Source: Candidatus Rifleibacteriota bacterium (GTDB taxonomy: Bacteria > Riflebacteria > Ozemobacteria > Ozemobacterales > Ozemobacteraceae). Taken from it: DNA of 55,300 bases. A program made the translations under genes and the position numbers. The notes under the pieces are model-generated. The model saw nothing but the letters and a program-made list of their open reading frames with translations, searched no databases and had not been told where the DNA came from. Location: the NCBI GenBank assembly GCA_029565415.1, contig JAKQOH010000101.1:1-55300 (forward strand), in the 5' to 3' direction. Below, in pieces: positions 35,653 to 43,704 of the stretch. Within the stretch, counting starts at the first letter, position 1, and every line of letters starts with the position of its first letter.

Positions 35653-36557
35653 GATACAAGACGTTCCGCGCCCTCGTCATCATCGGCCTGATCGGCGCTG
35701 CCGCCGGCGGATTCCATATCTGGCAGCTCCGGAAGGAGCGGGCCGATCTCGAGCGGGAAATCCGAACCTTTCACGAACACCGCGATGAGGAACAACGGCA
35801 GATCGCCCTCATGGATCAGCAGCAGATGGCGGCCGCCACCGCCGATCCGGTCCCGGCACCCGATGCGCCCCCCCTTCCTGCCGGAGCCATCGTCCTGCGG
35901 CCGATGGATCTCGAGATTCTCGCCGCCGCAGCCGCGAACATTTCGGGCGACAAGGTGAAGGATGCGATCCGGGGCCGATCCTGGAAGGTCAATCTGTTCC
36001 GCGATGCCGGCCAGTCGAAGGTGAACCGCCTGAAGATCGATCTCGACCGCGACGACAAGTGGGACGAGAAGTGGTCCTGGGACCCCGAAGGCCTCCAGCG
36101 CCAGATCGCTCCGGCAGACGACGAACGATACACGGTTCAGACCTGGTACGACGTGAACCTGAACGCCTGGGTCGCGGAAAAGCCGTCGGTCGGAACGGCC
36201 CCCGTGGTCGCCGAAACGGCCCCCGGCATCCCTGCATCCCAAGCCGGTCTGCCGGATGGCGCCGTCGCGCTGCGACCGATGGACACGGAAATACTCGCCG
36301 CCGCCGCTGCGAATATTTCGGGCGACAAGGTGAAAGATGCGATCCGGGGCCGATCCTGGAAGGTCAACCTGTTCCGCGATGCCGGTCAGCCGAAGGTGAA
36401 CCGATTGAAGATCGATCTCGACCGCGACGACAAATGGGATGAGAAGTGGAGCTGGAAAGAGGGCCGCATCACGCGCGAAGTCGCCTCGAACGATGATGAG
36501 AGCTACGATCGCCGGTTCCTTCTCGACACCGCGGCCAACGCCTGGCTGCCGAACTGA
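35649..36557 (+). CDS. Membrane-anchored protein with two near-identical Asp-rich repeats
   Basis: A 302-residue protein with one N-terminal TM (ALVIIGLIGAAAGGFHIWQL) and a short coiled coil. Two 62-residue repeats (about residues 83-144 and 208-269) share 60 of 62 residues. Each has SGDKVKDAIRGRSWKVNLFR and an Asp-rich loop DLDRDDKWDEKW that looks like an EF-hand/dockerin-type calcium loop. It probably faces the periplasm. It is ATGA-coupled to radical SAM protein 3 and is the last gene of the unit, so it may be a target or partner of those enzymes; this is inference. Confidence 0.8.
   Translation: MRYKTFRALVIIGLIGAAAGGFHIWQLRKERADLEREIRTFHEHRDEEQRQIALMDQQQMAAATADPVPAPDAPPLPAGAIVLRPMDLEILAAAAANISGDKVKDAIRGRSWKVNLFRDAGQSKVNRLKIDLDRDDKWDEKWSWDPEGLQRQIAPADDERYTVQTWYDVNLNAWVAEKPSVGTAPVVAETAPGIPASQAGLPDGAVALRPMDTEILAAAAANISGDKVKDAIRGRSWKVNLFRDAGQPKVNRLKIDLDRDDKWDEKWSWKEGRITREVASNDDESYDRRFLLDTAANAWLPN
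35895..36080 (+). repeat. 186-bp direct repeat, copy 1
   Basis: Matches 36270-36455 at about 166 of 186 positions, with only two amino acid differences. The offset is 375 bases, a multiple of three. Confidence 0.9.
36270..36455 (+). repeat. 186-bp direct repeat, copy 2
   Basis: Second copy of the coding repeat that begins at 35895. Most differences are silent third-position changes, as expected for a recent or homogenised duplication. Confidence 0.9.
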
Positions 36558-36573
36558 CCTTTCTGGCCCCGTT

Positions 36574-37593
36574 TCAGGGGAAGGCGCGGCAGAGCATCGA
36601 TTCGAACAGCGTGCCGGTCTTGCGGGCCTTGAGCAGGGCGATCGGTGACCAGTTGAAGGCATCCTGGCGCGGCTTGAACAGGGAAGCCATCAGGGGCCTG
36701 TTCATCCGGTTGAGATCGAGCGGCGGGGCTTCGGGCGCCCATTCCAACGTCACGGGAGCCTTCACGGCCCAGTATTCGCGGCCGCCGACGGGGCTTCCAT
36801 ACCTCGCGGGCACCAGGCCATTGTCGGCGAAAGCGACCAGCAGAGGCTCGAGCGCGGCAACCGTGCTCGGCAGCGTGTCATGCATCAGCACGACCCCGCC
36901 CCGGCCGCCGCTTCCCAGGTGCAACTGGCGTTTCACGTTTTCGCAGGTCCGGATCACACTGCGATTGCGCCAGTCGTAGGGATCGACCGACCAGAGCATG
37001 ACATCCATTCCCTCCTGCCGGACGGCCTGAAGCACGCTCTGATTGAGGCCTCCGTAGGGGGGCCGGAAAACACGCGGCCGGACACCGGCGACCTGGTGCA
37101 CGAGCGCATTCAGAGAGCGAATCTCCTCGAGAGCCTTTTCGACGCCGGCAGGGGCGAGGTTCGCATGATGAGCGGTATGATTTCCGATCACATGCCCTTC
37201 GTCCCGCATCCGGCGCACGATTTCGGGGTATTTGCGCACGTTGGTGCCGACGACGAAGAAGATGGCCTTCAGATCGTGCTTCCGCAGCGTCTCGAGAATG
37301 GCGGGTGTCGTATGCGGATTGGGACCGTCATCGAACGTCAGCAGAAACTGGCGGTTGCGTCCCATGGTCGAGACGATGAACTGGCGGTTGTAGAAGACAC
37401 TCCCCCCCTCGGTCGGCACGGCGGGAACGGCCTGGTCGGCGAGATCCCGGTTGGCGGCAGCGGCAGGGGCGAGTTCGGCACGCGGCGTCAGATTCGTTCC
37501 GGCGGGAACGGCTTCGAGAGCCGCCGTTCCGAAGGCCAGAAGGGCGAGACAGAGCGGAAGAAAACGCGCAGCGGAAAACATATGCGTACTCAT
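36574..37593 (-). CDS. Secreted polysaccharide deacetylase (NodB homology)
   Basis: About 339 residues from ATG 37593; the next ATG at 37581 gives an even better signal peptide (FSAARFLPLCLALLAFG). The NodB domain (about residues 80-270) has all catalytic motifs: TFDDGPNPH (motif 1), GNHTAHH with the metal His pair (motif 2), RPPYGGLN (motif 3), DPYDW (motif 4) and LMHDTLP (motif 5). It should remove N-acetyl groups from an extracytoplasmic glycan such as peptidoglycan or an exopolysaccharide. It is convergent with the gene before, with 16 bases between stops. A TTGCCG-17-TACCAT pair near 37632-37677 on the minus strand may be its promoter. Confidence 0.9.
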   Translation of the reverse strand: MSTHMFSAARFLPLCLALLAFGTAALEAVPAGTNLTPRAELAPAAAANRDLADQAVPAVPTEGGSVFYNRQFIVSTMGRNRQFLLTFDDGPNPHTTPAILETLRKHDLKAIFFVVGTNVRKYPEIVRRMRDEGHVIGNHTAHHANLAPAGVEKALEEIRSLNALVHQVAGVRPRVFRPPYGGLNQSVLQAVRQEGMDVMLWSVDPYDWRNRSVIRTCENVKRQLHLGSGGRGGVVLMHDTLPSTVAALEPLLVAFADNGLVPARYGSPVGGREYWAVKAPVTLEWAPEAPPLDLNRMNRPLMASLFKPRQDAFNWSPIALLKARKTGTLFESMLCRAFP

Positions 37594-37643
37594 GGCAGTC
37601 AAGATATCGGCATCCGGAATCTCATTTCTGAGAGGCAGACGTA

Positions 37644-37652
37644 TGGTATGCT
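37644..37652 (+). promoter_or_regulatory. Extended -10 promoter for the ankyrin-to-NtrC operon
   Basis: TGG-TATGCT, a third instance of the TGG-TATxxT element seen at 628 and 8578, about 50 bases before the ankyrin gene. The -35 is poor. Confidence 0.45.
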
Positions 37653-37703
37653 GACGGAGCAGATACGGCAACCATCGTTTCGGCATGATATGAGGCATCG
37701 CAG

Positions 37704-38738
37704 GTGATGAAGAACCGATTCACACGCATCCCGGCGCTCGCGGCACTCGTGGCGCTCGTTCTGATCGGCCCGTTTGCGGGGCTGAGCCGCGCCGGGGACA
37801 TTCACGAGGCAGCCAAGGCCGCGGATCTCGAGCGTATCGCCGAGATTCTCGACCGGACCCCCCGGGAAGTGAACTCGGTGACCATCTCCGGCATGACGCC
37901 GGACGGGTACCGGATGAGCCCCCTCCACTGGGCCGCCCGGATGGGCCATCTCGACGTCGCACAACTGCTGCTCGAGCGCGGAGCCGACCCGCAGGCCCGC
38001 ACCTCGCGCGGGATGACCCCGCTGCACATGGCCGCGCTGCGCGGGAACGCCTCGATGACCGGCTTCCTGTTGGAACACGGCTCGAAAGCCACGGCCACCG
38101 ACAGCTTCGATGCCACCCCGCTCCATCTCGCCGCCGTTCACGGCTCGGCTCCGACGATCGCCGTGCTGCTGCGACACGGCGCCGATCCCGATGCGCCGGG
38201 AAGCCATGGCGCCACGCCCCTGATCGAGGCCGTCCGCCAGGGTCATGCCGGAGCCGTGTTCCTGCTCGCTTCCGCGGGGGCAGACCTGACCCGGGCCGAC
38301 GATGCCGGGGAAACGGCCCTGCATGCCGCCGTCCAGTGCCGCCAGCCGGTGATGCTCCGGTTTCTGCTCTCGGCCGGTGTTCCCGTCTCCGCCGCCACCC
38401 GCACGGGACGGACCGCGCTTCACCTGGCGGCCCAGGATCCCTGGCCGGAAGGGGCGGAGCTGCTTCTCGCCGCCGGCGCGCCGCCCGATCCGACGGATCC
38501 CGAGGGGAACACGCCGCTGCTGCTCGCCGGCAGAAAAATATACTGGGAACTATCCCTGTCCCGAACCCGCTCACGCGACTGGATCGACACGTTCGACCGG
38601 ATGCTGACGCTTTTCGTCCGGCACGGCGCCGACACGGAACGCGCGGCCCGCGACGGGACGACGATCGGCACCCTCGCCGCCTTCATCGTCGGCACGCCCC
38701 GGTTCGAACGCCTGATCCGTGATGCGAAACGGCGCTGA
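37704..38738 (+). CDS. Exported ankyrin-repeat protein
   Basis: A 344-residue protein with a signal peptide (ALAALVALVLIGPFAGLSRA) and about seven ankyrin units (SPLHWAARMGHLDVAQLLLERGAD, written here only in part: MTPLHMAALRGNASMTGFLL, ATPLHLAAVHGSAPTIAVLL, ETALHAAVQCRQPVMLRFLL). Ankyrin solenoids bind proteins; the export signal puts it in the periplasm or outside. GTG 37704 or ATG 37707 may be the start. It is the first gene of a five-gene run with short gaps (15 bases to the next). Confidence 0.85.
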   Translation: MMKNRFTRIPALAALVALVLIGPFAGLSRAGDIHEAAKAADLERIAEILDRTPREVNSVTISGMTPDGYRMSPLHWAARMGHLDVAQLLLERGADPQARTSRGMTPLHMAALRGNASMTGFLLEHGSKATATDSFDATPLHLAAVHGSAPTIAVLLRHGADPDAPGSHGATPLIEAVRQGHAGAVFLLASAGADLTRADDAGETALHAAVQCRQPVMLRFLLSAGVPVSAATRTGRTALHLAAQDPWPEGAELLLAAGAPPDPTDPEGNTPLLLAGRKIYWELSLSRTRSRDWIDTFDRMLTLFVRHGADTERAARDGTTIGTLAAFIVGTPRFERLIRDAKRR

Positions 38739-38753
38739 GCGAGGAGTCGCCAC

Positions 38754-40586
38754 GTGAACACGCCCCGCCGGCCGCTCGTTCCGGCCCCGATGCCGTTCGT
38801 GGGCCTTGCCCTCGCCGTCTCTGCGCTGCTGTTTCTGCTCTGGGACGTCGCCGCGCCGGTGGGCACCTGGAATATATTCATCCCTATTCCTTTTGAAGCG
38901 ACGGGCACGGCTGACCGACTCGACCCCGCTCTCGCTCCCGCCAACCTTCTCGCGGAGTATCGGGCGACCGTCGTGGCCGCCATCAACATCCCCGGGAACC
39001 CCTCGTCGCCGGTCTGGAATGTCATGATCGCCTCCGAACCCCATCCCGGGCTTCTCCTGACCCTCACGGCCCCCTGCACGTCAGCCGTCGCGGACGCCGC
39101 CCGCAGGATGCCGGCCCGCGCCGTGAACGAGATCGACCGCCGACGCGGGGATCTGTTCAGCCGTCTCGGCCTTCAACTGGCCTCTGAGGCCGAACGCATG
39201 GAGGAGCGGCTGGCATCGGCAGCAGACGGGGCGGGCGGATTTCCCGACGGAGACCAGCTCCGGAACCTCGAGCGCCGCGCCGGAGCCCTCGAGCGTGAGC
39301 GCCAGGAGCTGCTGAGCCAAATCCTTCTGATCGAGAAACGGCTTTCCCCGGGAAAACGGCCGGCCGTCTCGCGTTCTTCCAGAAAAAAGGCGAGAGGGGT
39401 CAAGACCACAACCGAACCAGGCGGGAAGTGGGCCGGCGGCGCCCGGATGGCGCTGTCCAGCCGAACCTCTCTTCGAGCCCGTCTCCGGAAAACGCCGGCT
39501 CGCCGGCGCCCCCCCGCAGCTTCCGCGAAACTCTCCAGGAACCGGCTTCAGCAGGAACTCACCCGCCTCAGGAGCGCCCTCGAGACGGCCGACCGGAATC
39601 TGCTCGAACTCGCCCAGGAGCGCCAGGGGCTCGCTCTCCGGCACGAACGGAAATCCGGTGCCGATGCGGAACTCACGCGGATCGATGACGAGAATCGCCG
39701 CCTGGCCGTGCTGTTCGAAGCCGGGTATGCCAAACCCGACCCGGCCAGGGCCGTGACCTCGGCCCCTCCGCTTCACCTCCGCGTCTGGAGCGCCGCCCGC
39801 CCCGTCGCTCTCCTGCTCGGCTTTCCTGTCGCCTGGCTGATTCTGGGGCGGCGCCGGACCGGAACACCAGGCAGGGCCTATGCAGACACGGGGATCTCCC
39901 TGCTCGGCACCCTTCCCGCCCTCCTCCCGGAAACCCTGGAAGAGATGCTTCATCCCGCCTGCTTCGCCGCCGCCGCGCCCCGGGAAGCCCTCGCGATAAG
40001 AAACATATGTCTATATATCAAACAAAATACCGAGGAGGCCGGCCGGAAAACCCTGGCGATCGTCGGAACCCACCCCGGGTGCGGCACTTCCGCCGCGGCC
40101 GCCCTTCTCACGGCGGCCCTGACCAACGAACTCCACCACATCCTTCTCCTCGATCTTCACTGGGCCCGACCGGCCCAGCACCGCCTCTGGTGGATCCCCT
40201 GGAACCCCGGAGCCGTGTCCTGGCTGGCTTCCACCACGGTTCCGGCATCGATCCGCACCGGCAACCAGGGCGAAGCCCCGCGGGCGGTCGTGATTCCCGC
40301 CGGCCCGCGCCCCCCCGATCCCGAAACGGCGCTCGCCTCCGCGCCCTGGCCAAAATGGCTTTCGGGTTTTCCCGGCCGACCGGCAGAACTGCTGATCGCC
40401 GACACCGGCAACCTCGACGAGGCCCCCGAAACGCTTCCGCAGCGGCTCCAGGCCTTTGACGCCGTCGTGCTCGTGACCTGCCCCGACTCCGAAGACCGGG
40501 TCAAGCGTGCTCTGAACCTCCTGGAACCCACGCAGAAGCCCCTCCTCGGGATTCTGCTCACCGAGATCAGGGAACAGACGGCATGA
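38754..40586 (+). CDS. Polysaccharide co-polymerase / BY-kinase-like protein with defective P-loop
   Basis: A 610-residue protein with the layout of a Wzc-like protein: TM1 (near residues 17-38), extracytoplasmic domain, two coiled-coil arms, TM2 (near 345-365) and a C-terminal cytoplasmic ATPase-like domain. The P-loop reads GTHPGCGTSAAAA, with Thr where the catalytic Lys of BY-kinases (PGEGKS) should be, although the A' motif LLLDLHWARP is kept; no C-terminal Tyr cluster is present. It is probably a non-catalytic chain-length or assembly factor. Starts at GTG with GAGGAG in front. Between the coiled-coil arms it contains a copy of the dispersed repeat (KWAGGARMAL) flanked by a basic stretch. 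AT islands: 38870-38897 and 39995-40030. Confidence 0.75.
   Translation: MNTPRRPLVPAPMPFVGLALAVSALLFLLWDVAAPVGTWNIFIPIPFEATGTADRLDPALAPANLLAEYRATVVAAINIPGNPSSPVWNVMIASEPHPGLLLTLTAPCTSAVADAARRMPARAVNEIDRRRGDLFSRLGLQLASEAERMEERLASAADGAGGFPDGDQLRNLERRAGALERERQELLSQILLIEKRLSPGKRPAVSRSSRKKARGVKTTTEPGGKWAGGARMALSSRTSLRARLRKTPARRRPPAASAKLSRNRLQQELTRLRSALETADRNLLELAQERQGLALRHERKSGADAELTRIDDENRRLAVLFEAGYAKPDPARAVTSAPPLHLRVWSAARPVALLLGFPVAWLILGRRRTGTPGRAYADTGISLLGTLPALLPETLEEMLHPACFAAAAPREALAIRNICLYIKQNTEEAGRKTLAIVGTHPGCGTSAAAALLTAALTNELHHILLLDLHWARPAQHRLWWIPWNPGAVSWLASTTVPASIRTGNQGEAPRAVVIPAGPRPPDPETALASAPWPKWLSGFPGRPAELLIADTGNLDEAPETLPQRLQAFDAVVLVTCPDSEDRVKRALNLLEPTQKPLLGILLTEIREQTA
39407..39470. repeat. 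In-frame dispersed repeat, copy in the co-polymerase gene
   Basis: Bases 39423-39455 match 33 bases of the tetR 60-bp unit exactly (GGGAAGTGGGCC to GATGGCGCTG). The flanks (CCGAACCAGGC before, TCCAGCCGAA after) look like diverged or shortened parts of the same unit. Here it is translated as KWAGGARMAL, on the opposite strand relative to its use in tetR. Confidence 0.85.
39995..40030. other. AT-rich island in the co-polymerase gene
   Basis: 36 bases with eight G/C: codons ATA AGA AAC ATA TGT CTA TAT ATC AAA CAA AAT, just before the ATPase-like domain. Confidence 0.8.
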
Positions 40587-41563
40587 ACCCGTTCCGCCGA
40601 TGGGCCCTCGTTCTGCTCCTGGCCGCCACCCTCCTCCTGCCGGCGGCCCCCGCCGCCTGTGACACGCTCCAGATCCTGATGCCGTCTCGCCTGAACCACC
40701 CGTCATGGGTCCTGGACGCGCTCCGGCAACGGTTCGCCACCCTCCTCGACCACGAGGTCACCCTCCACCTCCTTCCGACAACCACCGATCTGGGGCCGGT
40801 GGACGTCGCATCCGTCACCCTCCTGATGATCGAGGAAGGCACCCATCTCGCCTCCGTCCCCGCGAGCATGCGCCCGACCCCGATCTATTTCGACGTGTTC
40901 TGGATGCTCGGCACCCGCCTCGACCTGCTCGCGCCCGTCGCCTCCGCTCCCCCCACGACACTGGCCGAGTTTCAGACATGCCTGGAGCGGCTTCACCGGC
41001 TCCACCCCGAGCGGTTTCCCTGGTTCGAATCCCTCGAGGCGCCGCTGACCCTGTTCCGGCTGCGCCAGACCATGCGGAACGGCTCCGCCGACCCGGCTGC
41101 GGCCCTGCTGCAGAAAGCCCTCGACCGGAAATGGCTGAACCCCTTCTCCCTCGAATCCGATGAAACGCTGGCTTGCGAGGTGCTCGAAGCCGGCGATGCC
41201 GTATTCTCCTCGATCTGGATCCCCGCAAGCCTCGTCTCGGCCCCCCCCGCTTCGCAGCCCATTCCCGCTCCGCACGAGTCGGGAAATGAGCCGGCGGCGC
41301 CCGGATGGCGCAGTCCAGCCGGATTCATCCGGTTTTCCCCCTTCCCGGGAGAAATCGGCCCCGCTCCGGTGCCCCGCATCCGCCTGCGCCTCTGGGCCGA
41401 CCACGATGACCGCCGCTGGTCAGCGGCCCGGATGCCCCCCTTCCACCCCACCCTGGATCTGCAAGACGCGGTGTTCCTCCCCTGCGACATCCCGTCTGAA
41501 CGGCTCTGGGTCAAGCGCGACAGCTCGCGCTTCTTCAACCGCCTGATCGAAGGCGACCTCTGA
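40583..41563 (+). CDS. Periplasmic solute-binding-like protein
   Basis: A 326-residue exported protein with signal peptide WALVLLLAATLLLPAAPAA. The order of features fits a shortened family 1 solute-binding protein: an early strand (LQILMPSRLNHPSWVLDALR), a middle hinge (PIYFDVFWMLGTRLDLLAPV with TTLAEFQ) and a late GDAVFSSIWIPASL. No ABC permease or ATPase is near; instead a sensor kinase gene follows 11 bases later, so it may be a sensory binding protein. ATGA overlap with the gene before. It holds another copy of the dispersed repeat (NEPAAPGWRS) in a third reading register. Confidence 0.65.
   Translation: MNPFRRWALVLLLAATLLLPAAPAACDTLQILMPSRLNHPSWVLDALRQRFATLLDHEVTLHLLPTTTDLGPVDVASVTLLMIEEGTHLASVPASMRPTPIYFDVFWMLGTRLDLLAPVASAPPTTLAEFQTCLERLHRLHPERFPWFESLEAPLTLFRLRQTMRNGSADPAAALLQKALDRKWLNPFSLESDETLACEVLEAGDAVFSSIWIPASLVSAPPASQPIPAPHESGNEPAAPGWRSPAGFIRFSPFPGEIGPAPVPRIRLRLWADHDDRRWSAARMPPFHPTLDLQDAVFLPCDIPSERLWVKRDSSRFFNRLIEGDL
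41263..41325. repeat. In-frame dispersed repeat, copy in the solute-binding-like gene
   Basis: Bases 41281-41322 match the copy near 39423 with few changes (CGGGAAATGAGCCGGCGGCG…), including the 3' flank TCCAGCCG. The register is shifted by one base relative to the 39423 copy, giving NEPAAPGWRSPAG. Confidence 0.8.
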
Positions 41564-41574
41564 CGGAAACGACC

Positions 41575-43701
41575 ATGTATCGCTCCCTCCGCGTCAAGAT
41601 CCTCTCGGTGCTCTTCCTTGTGATCGCCGCGCTCGGCTTCGTTTTCAACGAGAGCGCGACCCGTCTCATCGTCGAAAAGACCGAAGAGATCTTCCAGGAA
41701 CGCGTCGACACGCTTCTCAGCTCGATCCGATCCTACTGGGAAGCCGAAAAGAACCAGGTCCTCCGCTCCGCGACCCTGTTCTCCGAGTCGGACAAGCTGG
41801 TGAACTACTCGGTCTACGGCCTGACCAACCTGCTCCAGAAAGAGATGCGCCGGCTTCTCGCGAACTCCGGCTACCACGAGCTCAGACTCCAGCTCAAAAC
41901 CGGCCTGATCCTCTCGACCCGCGCGCTTCCCGTGTTCGGCCCCCCGATCGTCATCACGAATCCGCGCATGACGCTTTCCCGGCTCGATATCTCGGTCATC
42001 GGGGATCGGTTGATCCTCGGCGCGACGGTGCCGATCTTCAAGACCGAGGAGTTCATCGGCTACCTCACCCTGCAGCGCGAACTCGACGACAACCGCATGC
42101 GGCGCATGTCCCGCAACCTCATCGCCGACGTCACGATCGCCGTGAGGGAAACGGTGCTCGCCTCCTCCCTGGGCGGCCAGGCCCGCCAGGATTTCGCCGC
42201 CGCCATCGGCCGCCAGCCGGACCGCCCCGAGCGCATCTTCACGCTGCGCCTCGCCGGGGTCTCCCACTCGATCGGCCAGATCGAGCTGGGCGAAACGATC
42301 GACAAACAGTCGTTCCGCATCTACTGCGCCACCTCCCAGGAGCGGATGCTGGCGATGGTGTCCAGCGCCCGTGGCCAGACGTTCGGCATCACGATTTTCG
42401 CGCTCGCGATCGCCCTGTTCATCTCGTTCCTCTTCTCGGAAAAAGTCCTGCTCGGCCGCATCCGCCAGGTGCGCGACGGCGCCCAGCGCCTCTCCCAGGG
42501 CGATCTCTCCTACCGGCTCCCCGAACGCGGCCGCGACGAGCTGGGCGATCTGGCCGGCTCGTTCAACGAGATGGGCGCCGCCCTGCTCAGCAACCGCGAG
42601 CATATCCAGCAGACGATCGACCGGCTCGAGACACTGAAAACCTACATTCAGAACATTCTCTCCAGTCTCAGCACCTCGGTCATCACCTTCGACCGCAGCG
42701 GCCGGGTGGAAACGGCCAACGGGGCCGCGCAACGGGAGCTGGCAGGCGTCTTCCCCCCCGAACCCGGTCTGCCGTTCAACCGCTTCCTGCGCGTCGTCCG
42801 GCGCGAATCCCGCCGGCCGCTCCTCCGGGCCCTCCGGCGGCTGCTCGAACACGGCGAGGAAGGCGCCCCCGTCGACATCCAGTTCGATCTCGGTGACGGC
42901 CGGGGCGTAAAGATCATGGAAACCCGGTTCACCTACCTGCGCGACGCCGATCTGAAGCCCTACGGCATGGTCATGACGCTTGACGACATCACCCAGCGCC
43001 GGATCATCGAGCAGCAGCTCTACCACGCCGACAAGCTCAGCTCGATCGGCCAACTCGCCGCCAGCGTCGCCCACGAGATCAAGAACCCCCTCGCCTCGAT
43101 CAAGACGCTCGGCCAGCTCCTTCAGGAGGAAACCGAAACGAGCGACACCCGGCGCGAGTACATAGACGTGATCGTCTCCGAGGTGAACCGCCTCAACGGC
43201 GTCGTCGAGCAGCTGCTCACCTACGCCCGCCCCGAGCGCTCCAGCGTCCGGCGCATCCGGCTCGCCGATCTCATCGGCCCGGTTCTCGCCCTCGTCGACC
43301 ACGAGGCCGATCGCCACCGCGTCGCACTCGCCGCCGAATATCCGCCCGAGATGGAGATCTTCGTTGACGCGGAAAAGATCAAACAGGTATTGTTGAATCT
43401 GATATTCAACGGGATCCAGGCAATGCCGGACGGCGGCAGGGTCACGATCACGGCCCGCGAGGATGCGACCAGCCCCTGGTCGGTCATCGAGGTGTCCGAC
43501 ACCGGAACCGGCATGCCTCCCGACGTTGCGGCACGCGTGTTCGACCCGTTCTTCACGACCAAACAGCGGGGAACGGGCCTCGGCCTGGCCATCGTCAAGA
43601 AGATCGTTGATCTTCACGGCGGCCGGATCGAGGTCGAAAGCCGACCGTCGGCCGGGACGACGTTCTCGATCTATCTGCCGCGGGAAAGGAAGGAAACCTG
43701 A
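41575..43701 (+). CDS. NtrB-type membrane sensor histidine kinase
   Basis: A 708-residue sensor kinase: TM1 near residues 8-25, an extracytoplasmic sensor region (~30-265), TM2 near 265-290, HAMP (~295-350), a PAS-type domain (~360-470), HisKA with the phospho-acceptor in SVAHEIKNPLASI (His near 501), and HATPase_c with the N box NLIFNGIQAM, DTGTGM and GTGLGLAI. It should phosphorylate the NtrC-type regulator encoded three bases downstream. The preceding binding protein gene may supply the signal. An AT island (43384-43410) covers part of the N box. Confidence 0.93.
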   Translation: MYRSLRVKILSVLFLVIAALGFVFNESATRLIVEKTEEIFQERVDTLLSSIRSYWEAEKNQVLRSATLFSESDKLVNYSVYGLTNLLQKEMRRLLANSGYHELRLQLKTGLILSTRALPVFGPPIVITNPRMTLSRLDISVIGDRLILGATVPIFKTEEFIGYLTLQRELDDNRMRRMSRNLIADVTIAVRETVLASSLGGQARQDFAAAIGRQPDRPERIFTLRLAGVSHSIGQIELGETIDKQSFRIYCATSQERMLAMVSSARGQTFGITIFALAIALFISFLFSEKVLLGRIRQVRDGAQRLSQGDLSYRLPERGRDELGDLAGSFNEMGAALLSNREHIQQTIDRLETLKTYIQNILSSLSTSVITFDRSGRVETANGAAQRELAGVFPPEPGLPFNRFLRVVRRESRRPLLRALRRLLEHGEEGAPVDIQFDLGDGRGVKIMETRFTYLRDADLKPYGMVMTLDDITQRRIIEQQLYHADKLSSIGQLAASVAHEIKNPLASIKTLGQLLQEETETSDTRREYIDVIVSEVNRLNGVVEQLLTYARPERSSVRRIRLADLIGPVLALVDHEADRHRVALAAEYPPEMEIFVDAEKIKQVLLNLIFNGIQAMPDGGRVTITAREDATSPWSVIEVSDTGTGMPPDVAARVFDPFFTTKQRGTGLGLAIVKKIVDLHGGRIEVESRPSAGTTFSIYLPRERKET

Positions 43702-43704
43702 GCG

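Noticed and set aside
29967..36557. The radical SAM locus as a standard RiPP cluster with a short precursor peptide.
   Set aside because: All gaps are only a few bases, so there is no room for a separate short precursor gene. A substrate would have to be one of the larger proteins or encoded elsewhere.
40993..43617. An 874-codon minus-strand open frame opposite the histidine kinase gene.
   Set aside because: The kinase with all catalytic motifs is on the plus strand. The minus product is low-complexity and Gly/Asp/Arg-rich.
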